From Anaerolineaceae bacterium (GTDB taxonomy: Bacteria; Chloroflexota; Anaerolineae; Aggregatilineales; Phototrophicaceae), in contig NZXX01000013.1 of the NCBI GenBank assembly GCA_002702065.1, positions 62,001-126,000 on the forward strand: a DNA stretch of 64,000 bases, given 5' to 3'. Shown piece by piece: positions 47,064 to 57,014 of this stretch. The notes under the pieces are model-generated. The model made no database searches. It had not been told where the DNA came from and worked only from the letters and a program-made list of their open reading frames with translations. Both the position numbers and the translations under genes were made by a program. Numbering within the stretch: the stretch's first letter is position 1; every line of letters starts with the position of its first letter.

Positions 47064-48974
47064 CTACTCGCTGATGTACCACTGTTCCGGGTAGTACGGC
47101 GGGTAGAAGTTGGTGTCTGCACCCCAGAAGATGCCTTCTTCGGGCACGTTGTGCAGCCGGTTACTGACGACAATCGGAGTCGGCCACATGCCAATCGTCC
47201 CGATCATCGGCAGTTCGTTGGCGAAGTAGGAGAAGTATGCCTCCGCCAGCCGGTTATATTCATCCGAACCAAAGTCCGTCTTCTGCCAATCCTTGAAGAT
47301 GGTATCCAGTTCCTTGATCTCGTCCGGCGGCTCGATGCCTTCGGCGCCATCGGTCGTCAGCCAGAGCGCCCACTGACCGCCCCACCGCTGCTGGTCCGGT
47401 GTCTGGAAACCCCAGAACAGCGGATCCGCACGGCCAAAACGACCCGCACGCCCCAGATGCCAGGTGGCGATTTCGAGTTCATTGGCCAGATGACGCTGGT
47501 TGAACAGGCTGCCCTCGGTCAGGCGGCAGATCGCTTCGATGCCGAGTTCGACGTAATCGTTGGCGACCAGTTCACAGGCGGCCTGCTTGCTGCCTTCCAG
47601 CACGCCGATCTCAATCAGCAGGCTCAGACGTTCACCGTCCGGGCGCAGCCGGAAGCCGTCACCATCGCGTTCGGTCAATCCCAGCGAATCGAGGATTTCG
47701 TTGGCGCGGTCCGGGTCGTACTCGACATACTGCGTCTTCCATTCGTCCCGCACATACACGTTACCGGGCATGGGAAGCGCCGGATACGGCTGACCCAGAC
47801 CAAAGTAGAGTGCTTCGTTCATGCGGTCACGGTTGATGCCTACCGACAGCGCGATGCGGAAATCGAGGTTGTTGAACAGGTCACGCAGCACCTCATCCTG
47901 CACCGTGCGGTTCGGCATCAGCGCGAGATCGGCGGTACGGATCTGGCTGGCGATCAGCGTGCGATAGTCGCCGTCCGCTTCGTTGGCACGGTACACCGGC
48001 AGATCAGCGGCATTCAGATAGTAGCCTTCAAAGTCTAGATCGCCGGAGCTGGCCCGCAGCGTCATGGTTTCCTGATCGCTGATGATCGACACGCTGACAC
48101 GGTCGATATAGGGCAGCTGCTTGCCTTCGGGGTCCACCGCATGATAGTACGGGTTGCGCACGAAGATCACCCGGTCGGTCGATTCTTCTTCGGGGATCCA
48201 CTTGTACAGCCAGGGACGATCTTCGTCGTACTGGCGGGTCGGGTTCAGATGCGCCTGGAAAGCCTGCACCCAGTTTTCAAAGCCTTCTTCTTCAGCCAGC
48301 TGCGCCGCGTTTTCGTTGTAGTCGGCGTGCCACTGCTGGAGATAGTGCTTGGGGGCCATGAAGCCGGGGTCCGCCGAGAACCAGGTACGGCCCAGACGGT
48401 CCAGCACAATCGGGTATGGCTGCGGGAACGTGATCTTCAGCACAGTCGGGCTGACCTGCTCGAAGACGGTTTCGCCATCGGCAAAGCGCCAGAAGCTGCC
48501 CGGTCCATTGGGGCTGATTTCCGCGTTGTTGGCCACGTCATTCCACCAGAACATAATGTCATCGGTGGTAAACGGTGCGCCATCCGACCATTTGTGCCCT
48601 TCGCGCAGGGTGATGGTGAACTCGGTCAGGTCGTCGTTGAACGCATAGTCCTTGGCAATGTCGTTCGTGATATTCACCGCTTCCTGATCGTACAGGAACA
48701 GACCAGACTGCCGCAGCGTCGAAGCGCTCCACAGGCTGCTGGCGTTGGCGTCCGCAAACCGCAGCGTGCCGCCATACTCACCAATTTCGCCGACCGGCTC
48801 CACAACCAGCGGTTCGGCGGGCAGGCGTTCAGCCAGGGGCGGCAGCTCATTCGCCTCCACCATTTCCGTCAGCATGGGCGACTCCTGATAGGTCATATCC
48901 TGCGCCGAAACGCCAGACAGGACCGCCAGCAGTGCCAGCAGACTCAGTGCCCAAACCAATTTTGATTTCGACAT
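47064..48974 (-). CDS. ABC transporter substrate-binding protein, peptide type (SBP_bac_5)
   Basis: Signal peptide; FTITLREGHKWSDGAPFTTDDIMFWWNDV. Confidence 0.93.
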   Translation of the reverse strand: MSKSKLVWALSLLALLAVLSGVSAQDMTYQESPMLTEMVEANELPPLAERLPAEPLVVEPVGEIGEYGGTLRFADANASSLWSASTLRQSGLFLYDQEAVNITNDIAKDYAFNDDLTEFTITLREGHKWSDGAPFTTDDIMFWWNDVANNAEISPNGPGSFWRFADGETVFEQVSPTVLKITFPQPYPIVLDRLGRTWFSADPGFMAPKHYLQQWHADYNENAAQLAEEEGFENWVQAFQAHLNPTRQYDEDRPWLYKWIPEEESTDRVIFVRNPYYHAVDPEGKQLPYIDRVSVSIISDQETMTLRASSGDLDFEGYYLNAADLPVYRANEADGDYRTLIASQIRTADLALMPNRTVQDEVLRDLFNNLDFRIALSVGINRDRMNEALYFGLGQPYPALPMPGNVYVRDEWKTQYVEYDPDRANEILDSLGLTERDGDGFRLRPDGERLSLLIEIGVLEGSKQAACELVANDYVELGIEAICRLTEGSLFNQRHLANELEIATWHLGRAGRFGRADPLFWGFQTPDQQRWGGQWALWLTTDGAEGIEPPDEIKELDTIFKDWQKTDFGSDEYNRLAEAYFSYFANELPMIGTIGMWPTPIVVSNRLHNVPEEGIFWGADTNFYPPYYPEQWYISE

Positions 48975-49090
48975 CTATATTCCTCCCTAAATATTTTCCA
49001 GAAAAATGCAAGCTTAATAGCTGAGCCTTGGGTGCCGGGCCATCACCTCCTTTCGTTGGATTACGCGCACGCCGGATGAAGGGCCAGACC

Positions 49091-50485
49091 TCACAACAGG
49101 TGCAGGCTGGCGCGTTCCTTCTCGACGGTTTCGAACCAGTTTTCGAGCGTAGTTTTCATGCGATTTAGTCTGTCCGGCTGCTGGGCCGACAGGTCATTGG
49201 CTTCGTAGGGATCATCGTTGATGTTATAGAGCTGGGGCGCACCGGGTTCGGACAGCGTGCGCGCTACCGGCGGGTTGGCAACTGGTTCCAGCAGGTGCGG
49301 ACGGTGCATATTCTGGTGATAGTCTTCGTTGTCCGAAGCCAGCTTGACCATCGCCTCCGGGATGCGCGGCCAGTACAGCTTCCAGTCACCATCGCGCATG
49401 GCGGCATTGCACTGCCCCACCGGGTCATAGCGGTTGTACTGCCAGAAACGCTGAGCCGGCACCACGCCGGTTTCGCCCTGCAAGGTGGCCAGTTGGTTCA
49501 GCCCGTCCAGCGGCAGGTCCGGCAGGGTCGAGATGCCACAGGCCGCCATCAGCGTCGGCAGCCAGTCCGTGAAGTGCACCATATCGTGGTATTCCATGTT
49601 GGCGGGCAGGCCATCGCGCCAGCGCAGCAGCGCCGGAACGCGGATGCCGCCTTCGAGCACGTCCTGCTTCATCCCCCGAAATGGCCCGTTAAAGCGCGCC
49701 ATGCTCATGACTTCGCCATCCAGCCGGTCATTGCCCAGCCAGGGGCCATTATCGCTGGTGAACAGAATGATGGTGTTGTCGTCCAGCCCACGCGCCGCCA
49801 GCGTATCCAGAATCCGACCGATGCCGCTGTCCATCCGCTGGATCATGGCGTAAAGCGTGGCCACCGCCGGGTTGATGCTGTCATTTTCCAGCAATGGCTG
49901 AACCTCATCCGCCGGGGCTTGCAGCGGATTATGCGGAGCATTGTAAGCGACATACAGAAAGAACGGGTCGTGCGTGTGGCGTTCGATAAACTGGACGGCT
50001 TCGTCGGTGAACACCTCGGTCAGGTAGGTGCCATCGCTGTGTTGGGGCTGGCTGTTGCGCTCGATGACCCAATCCCAGTAGCCCATACCGCCATTGAGAA
50101 AGCCGCAAAATTCATCAAAGCCGCGATTGTTGGGGTGATAGCGCATATCGTGCAGGCCGTTGTGCCACTTGCCAACCATGCCCGTCGCATAACCGGCCTG
50201 TTTGAACACATCGGCAATGGTCGCTTCGTGCAAAGCGATGCGGTCCAGCCCACGGTTGGATTCGACAGAGATGGCACCAGTGCGGTGATTGTAGCGTCCG
50301 GTCAGCAGCGAGGCGCGCGCGGGGGCACATAACGGTGAGCCGGAATAATGCTGGTTGAGGCGCACCCCTTCCCCGGCCAGTCGATTGAGGTGCGGCGTGC
50401 GTAGTGCGGCATTACCGTAAATTTCCAGATCGCCATAGCCCAGATCATCCGCAAGAAAAACAACTACGTTGGGCCTCGGCATCAT
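49091..50485 (-). CDS. Type I sulfatase (Cys-type)
   Basis: PNVVVFLADDLGYGDLEIYG; CAPARASLLTGRYNHRTGA. Confidence 0.92.
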   Translation of the reverse strand: MMPRPNVVVFLADDLGYGDLEIYGNAALRTPHLNRLAGEGVRLNQHYSGSPLCAPARASLLTGRYNHRTGAISVESNRGLDRIALHEATIADVFKQAGYATGMVGKWHNGLHDMRYHPNNRGFDEFCGFLNGGMGYWDWVIERNSQPQHSDGTYLTEVFTDEAVQFIERHTHDPFFLYVAYNAPHNPLQAPADEVQPLLENDSINPAVATLYAMIQRMDSGIGRILDTLAARGLDDNTIILFTSDNGPWLGNDRLDGEVMSMARFNGPFRGMKQDVLEGGIRVPALLRWRDGLPANMEYHDMVHFTDWLPTLMAACGISTLPDLPLDGLNQLATLQGETGVVPAQRFWQYNRYDPVGQCNAAMRDGDWKLYWPRIPEAMVKLASDNEDYHQNMHRPHLLEPVANPPVARTLSEPGAPQLYNINDDPYEANDLSAQQPDRLNRMKTTLENWFETVEKERASLHLL

Positions 50486-50721
50486 ACATTCTCCAAGATT
50501 AAAATATTCCAAAAAAGGAAATTTATCTAATATTTCATATATGGTATACCAAAAAATACATAAATGCGAATTTTAGCCGTGCACTATCCCAAACGCTGCG
50601 GGAGGGGTCTGCATGCACGGAAACCCAAAACGCCTGCCCCATTCTTGAGCAAGCGCTTCGTACGAGCGATTTTCATATATGCAAGGGACTTATGCTGGTT
50701 CAAAAAAGGTAGTGATTGAAG

Positions 50722-50805
50722 ACCTCACCCCGTCTCGCTACGTGATCCACCCCCTCTCCATTGATGGAGAGGGGAAAGTCAACCGTAGGTTGGCAGGGGT
50801 GAGGT
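50722..50805. repeat. Palindromic dispersed repeat, copy C
   Basis: acctcacccc...ggggtgaggt; inner CCCCTCTCCATtgATGGAGAGGGG. Confidence 0.75.
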
Positions 50806-50881
50806 AAAGTCAACGATTAGGAATTGAAATGTAAGCCGACATAAGGCCCTTATCTCGCGCAGCAACTATCGGCTGTTTGCC

Positions 50882-51169
50882 CTAGATATAGTCATCGCGC
50901 TTGGGTTTTTCGGGGGTGTCATCGGTCCACCAATCGGTGTCATGCCGCTTGGCTTTCTCCCACCCGCCATAACCACGCCGGCAGCTGCGCGTCGCCCAGA
51001 AGATCAGCCCAAGTACCAGCAGCGGAACCCACAACCCCGTTTTAAACACCATAAACAGCAGGAAAAAGCCAAACAGCATCGCAAACGGGGGGAGGAAAAA
51101 GCCGGGATGCCCACGTCGCCAGTGCCCGCCATGCTGCCAGTGCATTCTCGGATTATGCCGGTAGTCCAT
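50882..51169 (-). CDS. Small membrane protein (95 aa), hypothetical
   Basis: Hydrophobic FFLPPFAMLFGFFLLFMVFKTGLWVPLLVLGLIFW with charged tail. Confidence 0.6.
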   Translation of the reverse strand: MDYRHNPRMHWQHGGHWRRGHPGFFLPPFAMLFGFFLLFMVFKTGLWVPLLVLGLIFWATRSCRRGYGGWEKAKRHDTDWWTDDTPEKPKRDDYI

Positions 51170-51270
51170 GAATCATGCTCCTTTTATACGCGTTCCATCT
51201 AGGAATCTGTACGAAGGGGCCGCGCCAAAGTTCTGTGCGGGGGGTCAAAACTACCCAAAAGTATAGGTAA

Positions 51271-51311
51271 AAGGCTGCGACTCGTTGCTCGGTTGAGCGA
51301 GTCGCAGCCTT
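51271..51311 (-). terminator. Terminator-like hairpin downstream of the L,D-transpeptidase
   Basis: Perfect 14-bp inverted repeat AAGGCTGCGACTCG/CGAGTCGCAGCCTT, 13-nt loop; minus strand continues into TTTTACC. Confidence 0.65.
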
Positions 51312-51384
51312 CATATTGAGCATCTTCAGCACCAGCAAGGCTTGCCGGGCATAGACGGATCAGCCGGTTACCCGGTCGGCAGCC

Positions 51385-52473
51385 CTAAAGGCCGGTCGCG
51401 GTGACGCCGTATGTGCCGGAGCTGTAGACATACACATGATTCTCCAGTTCGCCATCGTCGTTCGGTTCCGCACCTTCCAGAAACCGGAAGACCCACTTGG
51501 CGTCGCTGATGGACAGATTGACGCAGCCGCGGCTCTGGCGATAGCCAAAATAATCGTGCCAGTAGGTGCCATGCAGGCTGATGCCTTCGTCAAAGTACAT
51601 GACCCAGGGGACGTTTTGCAGCGCATAGGCATTGGGCGCGCCCGTTGCACCGGACATACCATCCCGTTCTAGCCGTGCCCACACCGTGAACAGGCCCTCG
51701 TTGGTTTCTGTCCGGGCCAGCCCGCTGGAAATCAGCGTCGCATAAACCGGGGTGTCATCCTCATATGCCACCAGAGTCTGCTCGTACAGGTCCACCGCCA
51801 CCCAGCGCCCGGATACGCCTTCGGGACGTTCGACCGTCTGAACCTTCGCCACAAACCGCTGCTCCACCCACTGGTTCGGCCCGATCATATACCAGCGCCA
51901 ACCCTCTTCATCATGGGCGGTGGCAAAGATATTGACGCGTTCGTAACGCCGCAGAAAGCGCCCTGTTTCGGCATCCTGTGGCCCGCCGGGATAGCGCGAA
52001 ACGGGGATACTGCTCATATCCAGCACCCAGGCAAAGGGCAGCTCCACATCCTCGGTCAGCGTCACCCCTTTGAAGAATGACGGTTGGGTCCAGCGGGCAT
52101 CATCCTGCCGCAGCCAGCGCCCATCCACAATTTGCAACCACCCTTCCACGCTCAGGTCAACAGCGTGGACAAAGTTAAACCCGCGCGGAATCTCGCCGGT
52201 CACATTGCCACCGGGTCCATCGAAGGTCGGCACCGGGTCCGGCCCGACACGCCAGAAACTGTACGTATCCAGGGTGTAGCCATCGAAGGGGATTTCCTCG
52301 ACCAGAGGCCGGGGGAAAGCAGCGATCATGGCCGCGCAGGCTTCGCTCAATTCCCGGCCATCGTCGAATTCGGCGCAAACAGCCGGGTCATACGCGATAG
52401 GTTCTTCTGCCCCGACAGGCATGATGATGCTCAGGCAGAGCAAAATCCCCAGCAGTGCCAGCACTCGTTTCAT
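51385..52473 (-). CDS. L,D-transpeptidase (YkuD family)
   Basis: ISLHGTYWHDYFGYRQSRGCVNLSISDAKW catalytic motif; signal peptide from 52473. Confidence 0.9.
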   Translation of the reverse strand: MKRVLALLGILLCLSIIMPVGAEEPIAYDPAVCAEFDDGRELSEACAAMIAAFPRPLVEEIPFDGYTLDTYSFWRVGPDPVPTFDGPGGNVTGEIPRGFNFVHAVDLSVEGWLQIVDGRWLRQDDARWTQPSFFKGVTLTEDVELPFAWVLDMSSIPVSRYPGGPQDAETGRFLRRYERVNIFATAHDEEGWRWYMIGPNQWVEQRFVAKVQTVERPEGVSGRWVAVDLYEQTLVAYEDDTPVYATLISSGLARTETNEGLFTVWARLERDGMSGATGAPNAYALQNVPWVMYFDEGISLHGTYWHDYFGYRQSRGCVNLSISDAKWVFRFLEGAEPNDDGELENHVYVYSSGTYGVTATGL

Positions 52474-52677
52474 TGTTTGATTACCCTCATCCATACCGAT
52501 AGTAGATTGCCCATACCAGCAGAACATTTGCCAGACTCATAGCCCGGCCCAACGTCACAAACACGGCATTATAGCGGCACCGGCAGCACAGCGGCAAGCA
52601 GCAAGCCCTGCCCGGTAGGGCAATCGTTGAGCAAAATGCAAGGATGGATAAGGGAAGTCCGAAACGGTCTTCGACGG

Positions 52678-53448
52678 TCAGGCGGCTTTGCGGTTGTAGA
52701 CGCGCATCGCAAACAGGTAGGCGACGATCAGTATGCCGCAGCACCACGCGAGCGCAACCCAGATTTCGCTGCCGACAGGTTGCCCGGTCAGCAAGGCGCG
52801 GATAGCCTCCACGATGGCCGTTACAGGCTGATTTTCGGCAAACACACGCACGACGGTTGGCATTGAATCCGTCGGGACAAATGCCGAGCTGATAAAGGGC
52901 AGGAAGATGAGCGGGTAGGAAAAGGCGCCTGCCCCATCCACCGTTTTTGCAGACAGCCCCGCAATGACCGCGATCCACGTCAACGCCAGCGTAAACAGCG
53001 CGAGTATGCCCGCCACGGCCAGCCACGACAGGATGTCTGCCGACGAGCGAAAGCCCATCACCAGCGCGACGAGAATAATGACGACAACCGAAATCGCGTT
53101 GGATACCAGTGAGGTCAGCACGTGCCCCCACAGCGGCGCCGACCGCGCAATCGGCATGGAGTGGAAACGTTCAAAGATGCCCCCCTGCATATCCATGAAC
53201 AGGCGATAAGCCGTATAGGCGATGCCGCTGGAGATGGCGATCAGCAGGATGCCCGGCAGCAGATAATTCACATAATTGTCGGTGCCGGTTTCAATCGCCC
53301 CACCGAACACATAGACAAACAGCAGCATAAACGCAATCGGCATAATGGTGACGGTGATGATGGTGTCCATGCTGCGAAAGATATGGCGCATGGAACGTCC
53401 GAGCATGACGCTCATATCGCTGAAAAAATGTTTCCTGATGGGTTCCAT
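52678..53448 (-). CDS. ABC-2 type exporter permease (DrrB-like)
   Basis: GTDNYVNYLLPGILLIAISSGIAYTAYRLFMDMQGGIFERFHSMPIAR. Confidence 0.9.
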   Translation of the reverse strand: MEPIRKHFFSDMSVMLGRSMRHIFRSMDTIITVTIMPIAFMLLFVYVFGGAIETGTDNYVNYLLPGILLIAISSGIAYTAYRLFMDMQGGIFERFHSMPIARSAPLWGHVLTSLVSNAISVVVIILVALVMGFRSSADILSWLAVAGILALFTLALTWIAVIAGLSAKTVDGAGAFSYPLIFLPFISSAFVPTDSMPTVVRVFAENQPVTAIVEAIRALLTGQPVGSEIWVALAWCCGILIVAYLFAMRVYNRKAA

Positions 53449-54210
53449 TTATGGCTTCTCCTTTTTGCCAATGATGGCGAGGAAAATCTCCTCCAGTGTC
53501 GGCTGCTTCTCCACGTACTCCACCGTTGCAGGTGGGAACATCCTTTTCAAGTCTTCAAGGGTGCCGTTGGCGATTATTTTGCCTTCGTGCAAGATGGCAA
53601 TTCGGTCGGCAAGCTGCTCTGCTTCTTCCAGATACTGGGTCGTCAGAAACACAGTCGTACCGTTATGCGCCAGCTCTCTGATCATTTTCCAAACCTCAAG
53701 GCGTGCTTCGGGGTCCAGCCCGGTGGTTGGCTCGTCCAGGAAGATAAGCTGCGGTTGACCGACCAGACTCATGGCAATGTCCAGCCGGCGGCGCATACCG
53801 CCCGAATAGGTGGCGACACTGCGGTCGGCAGCGTCGGTCAGGCCGAAGCGATTTAACAGATCATCAGCAACCTGACGCGCATTTTTGAGGTGCCGCAGCC
53901 GGGCGATCATGACCAGATTTTCGCGCCCGGTCAGGATCTCATCGACGGCGGCGAACTGCCCTGTCAGGCTGATCGACTGCCGCACCGAGTCGGGATTCGC
54001 CCCAACCTCGAAGCCGTTAACCACCGCCGTTCCGCTGTCGGGCTTGAGCAGCGTGGTGAGAATTTTGACAATCGTCGTCTTGCCCGCACCGTTAGAGCCG
54101 AGCAGGGCGAAAATGCTGCCCGGTTTCACCTCAAAATCCACACCTCTCAGCACGTGTAACTGTTTGAAGGACTTTTGCAGCCCCTTCACCTGAATTGCCT
54201 GATTGTGCAT
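53449..54210 (-). CDS. ABC exporter ATP-binding protein (DrrA-like)
   Basis: Walker A GSNGAGKTT, YSGGMRRRLDIAMSLVGQPQLIFLDEPTTGLDP. Confidence 0.93.
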   Translation of the reverse strand: MHNQAIQVKGLQKSFKQLHVLRGVDFEVKPGSIFALLGSNGAGKTTIVKILTTLLKPDSGTAVVNGFEVGANPDSVRQSISLTGQFAAVDEILTGRENLVMIARLRHLKNARQVADDLLNRFGLTDAADRSVATYSGGMRRRLDIAMSLVGQPQLIFLDEPTTGLDPEARLEVWKMIRELAHNGTTVFLTTQYLEEAEQLADRIAILHEGKIIANGTLEDLKRMFPPATVEYVEKQPTLEEIFLAIIGKKEKP

Positions 54211-54261
54211 GCGTGCCTCCTTTGGCATCCCTCTGGCAATTTCCTGTGCTATAATGCTTTC

Positions 54262-54339
54262 AACTTGAATATCCAGCTAACACCCCATCATATAACTGGA
54301 TAAACAAGTTTAATTATCTAATTTACCTTGATAGTCAAG
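54262..54339. promoter_or_regulatory. Inverted repeats in the DrrA/MarR divergent region
   Basis: AACTTGAATATCCAG (54262-54276) vs CTGGATAAACAAGTT (54296-54310), 13/15 complementary; CTTGATAGTCAAG at 54327-54339. Confidence 0.5.
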
Positions 54340-54374
54340 TTATTTAACTATACGCGGAGAAAGCAGCATTGTCA

Positions 54375-55466
54375 ATGGGTTCTCAGAAAAAACAGTCGGC
54401 GGTCGTCGAGCAACTCGTTCGCGAGCTGCGGCAGGGTCACGGGCTGGGGGCCTCCTTCTTCCGGGCGGCGGCGGCACAAGCCGAGATGACAGACACCGAT
54501 ATGCAGGTCATCGACATTCTGGAGACGACTGGCGAAGCGACTGCCGGTGAGCTTGCCAGCCTCATGGCACTGTCAACCGGGACCTTTACGGCTATTCTTA
54601 AACGATTGGAGAATGCCGGGCTGGTGCGGCGGGAGCGCGACCCGAATGATGGCCGGCGCGTGATCGTAAAACTGGCGACCGGCGCAGATAGCAAACCAGA
54701 CATCGCCCTTCTGTTTGCTTCCCTCAGCGACGTATGGGCAGAACTGGCGGCACAGTACGATGATGAGCAGAAGGCCGTGCTGCTGGACTTCCTTCAGCGC
54801 AGCAACGCGCTGGCCAGGGAGGAAATCGCGCTGATGCGGGAAGAACCGGTGTCGAGCGAGGGCATATCCGCCGCCCCACTCGGCAGCCTGGAACACGCCC
54901 AGCTCGTCATCTCGTCCGATACGTTCGGGCTGAACCTGCGCGCGGAAGACCTCAGCGATGCGCTCTACCACGCCCGGTTCGAGGGGCCTGTGCCGGATGT
55001 GAAGGTCAAAGAGGGCGTCGTGACCATCCGCTATCCGCGTCGTCTGTGGCTGCCCGGCCTCAAGAAGCGGGCCGCAGAGGTGACACTCAGCGTCGCCATC
55101 CCCTGGCAAATCGTGCTTCAGGGCGGCGCATCGGAGATAACGGCTGAATTGGGCAATCTCAATCTCGTCTCGCTCGAACTGAAAGGCGGCGCCCATTCCG
55201 CCCGGCTCGAACTGCCTGCGCCTGCCGGTGTCGTGCCGGTGCGGATAAGCGGTGGCGCATCAGAAACGACGATTCGACGCCCCGCCGGGACCGCCGCCCG
55301 CGTTCACCTGAAAGGCTGGGCCTCCGAGTTTGTTTTCGATGATCAAACATTTAGCGCGGTGGGCAATGATGTGCGGTTGCAAAGTCAAGGCTTTGATTCG
55401 GCTGGTCCATTTTATGACATCGAGGTGGACAGCTCCGCCAGCCAGCTCACGATCACCACGGACTGA
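54375..55466 (+). CDS. MarR family regulator with a ~190-aa beta-rich C-terminal domain
   Basis: wHTH GEATAGELASLMALSTGTFTAILKRLENAGLVRRERDPNDGRRVIVKL; C-terminal repeated GGASEIT/GGAHSARL/GGASETTI/GWASEFVF. Confidence 0.85.
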   Translation: MGSQKKQSAVVEQLVRELRQGHGLGASFFRAAAAQAEMTDTDMQVIDILETTGEATAGELASLMALSTGTFTAILKRLENAGLVRRERDPNDGRRVIVKLATGADSKPDIALLFASLSDVWAELAAQYDDEQKAVLLDFLQRSNALAREEIALMREEPVSSEGISAAPLGSLEHAQLVISSDTFGLNLRAEDLSDALYHARFEGPVPDVKVKEGVVTIRYPRRLWLPGLKKRAAEVTLSVAIPWQIVLQGGASEITAELGNLNLVSLELKGGAHSARLELPAPAGVVPVRISGGASETTIRRPAGTAARVHLKGWASEFVFDDQTFSAVGNDVRLQSQGFDSAGPFYDIEVDSSASQLTITTD

Positions 55467-55603
55467 TACTGCCAAATGGCAGCTTGTGGACGCGAAGGCG
55501 GCTTACACCCGCCTGCACTCAGCGCATGGCCTGGGCTATAATCACCGGCATTGACTGCTTTAGGCAGCATTGCCAGAAAAACTTATTTGAGGAGTCCGGC
55601 TTT

Positions 55604-56803
55604 ATGAAAATAGATCGTGTGCGCGCGCTCCACCTGGGCGGCCAGTGGGATTATCACGAACCGCTGGGCGAAGCCAGTATGACACGCCCGGTCCACATTT
55701 ACCCCGAACTGAAGCAGCGGGAACGTCGCTGGCCGATTGCGGATTTGTCGTCCGGGCCGCCCTACCCCGTCGAGGCGCACTTTCTGGTCATCGACACCGA
55801 CGCAGGCGCCAGCGGGATGTTCGGGCCGATCAGCAGCGAAGATATTTTCCATATCGAGCGCTACTTTGCCGAACTGCTGATCGACGAAAACCCGCACGCC
55901 GTCGAACGCATCTGGGACAAGATGTACCGCCATGCCATTCACGGGCGCAAAGGCACGCCGATGATGGCGCTGAGCAAGGTTGATCTGGCGCTGTGGGACC
56001 TGAAAGGCAGGCTGCTGGATGCACCGGTGTATGTTCTGCTGGGCGGGCCCTCGCGCAGCCGGATCCGCGCCTACGCCTCCATGCTCGGTTACTCGGTTGA
56101 GCCGGACATGGTGGCCGAACGGGCGAAACAGGTGATCGCCAACGGCTTTACCGCCATCAAGTGGTTTCTGCCGTGCGACCCCAAAGACGGCGAGCCCGGC
56201 CTGCGCCGCAACCTGACCGTCATCGGCGCTGCACGTGATGCTGCCGGGCCGGATGTCGACCTGATGTTTGACGCGTGGAACAGCTGGGATGTGCCCTATA
56301 CGCTGCGGCTGGCGGAGATGGCGGCAGAATATCGCCCGTACTGGTTTGAAGAACCGGTCATGGCGGATATGATCCCGCAGTATGCCGAGCTGCGCCGTTC
56401 TGTGCGCGGTGTTCGCATTTCCGGCGGCGAACATGAGTATACGCGCTGGGGCATCAAAGCGCTGCTGGATGCCGAAGCGGTCCATATCCTGCAACCCGAC
56501 GTGACCTGGGCGGGCGGCCTGACCGAGATGACCAAAATCTGCGCGCTGGCGTCGGCGGCGAATATCCCGGTCATCCCGCATCACGGCGAGTGGGCCTCGA
56601 CGCATCTGATCGGCGCGCAAACCCTGACCACCTGCCCCATGCAGGAATGGCTGTTCCAGGCAGGCCGTTATACCAATGTCTTCCGCAAGCACAAACTGGA
56701 ACCGGTGAACGGGTACATCGACCTGCCCGACATCCCCGGCCTGTGCACCGACCTGCCTGAAACCGGCATCGAGACAATGGAAGAGCGCGTGCTGGCGTCG
56801 TAA
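55604..56803 (+). CDS. Enolase superfamily, mandelate racemase/muconate lactonizing enzyme family
   Basis: ALSKVDLALWDLKGRLLDAPVYVLLGG; DLMFDAWNSWD; YWFEEPVMADM; HHGEW. Confidence 0.92.
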   Translation: MKIDRVRALHLGGQWDYHEPLGEASMTRPVHIYPELKQRERRWPIADLSSGPPYPVEAHFLVIDTDAGASGMFGPISSEDIFHIERYFAELLIDENPHAVERIWDKMYRHAIHGRKGTPMMALSKVDLALWDLKGRLLDAPVYVLLGGPSRSRIRAYASMLGYSVEPDMVAERAKQVIANGFTAIKWFLPCDPKDGEPGLRRNLTVIGAARDAAGPDVDLMFDAWNSWDVPYTLRLAEMAAEYRPYWFEEPVMADMIPQYAELRRSVRGVRISGGEHEYTRWGIKALLDAEAVHILQPDVTWAGGLTEMTKICALASAANIPVIPHHGEWASTHLIGAQTLTTCPMQEWLFQAGRYTNVFRKHKLEPVNGYIDLPDIPGLCTDLPETGIETMEERVLAS

Positions 56804-57014
56804 TACCATGAGGCCAATAAGCCCACCGGCAAGTGTCAGCCAGGGGGAAACGCGGTACACTACCTTTCGGACACAGTTACAAAATCAACAATCTACAGGC
56901 ACGCGGTCACGTTTTTCGTCGGCCAGCATACGCTTCAGGAGGTGCAACCGCCACAAATCCCAGCGCAATATGCATGATTCTCTTTCTTAAATTACCTTAT
57001 GAGGATAGTTCAAC

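Noticed and set aside
55583-56860. 425-aa ORF antisense to the enolase-superfamily gene
   Set aside because: Shadow ORF; the sense frame contains the conserved enolase superfamily motifs.
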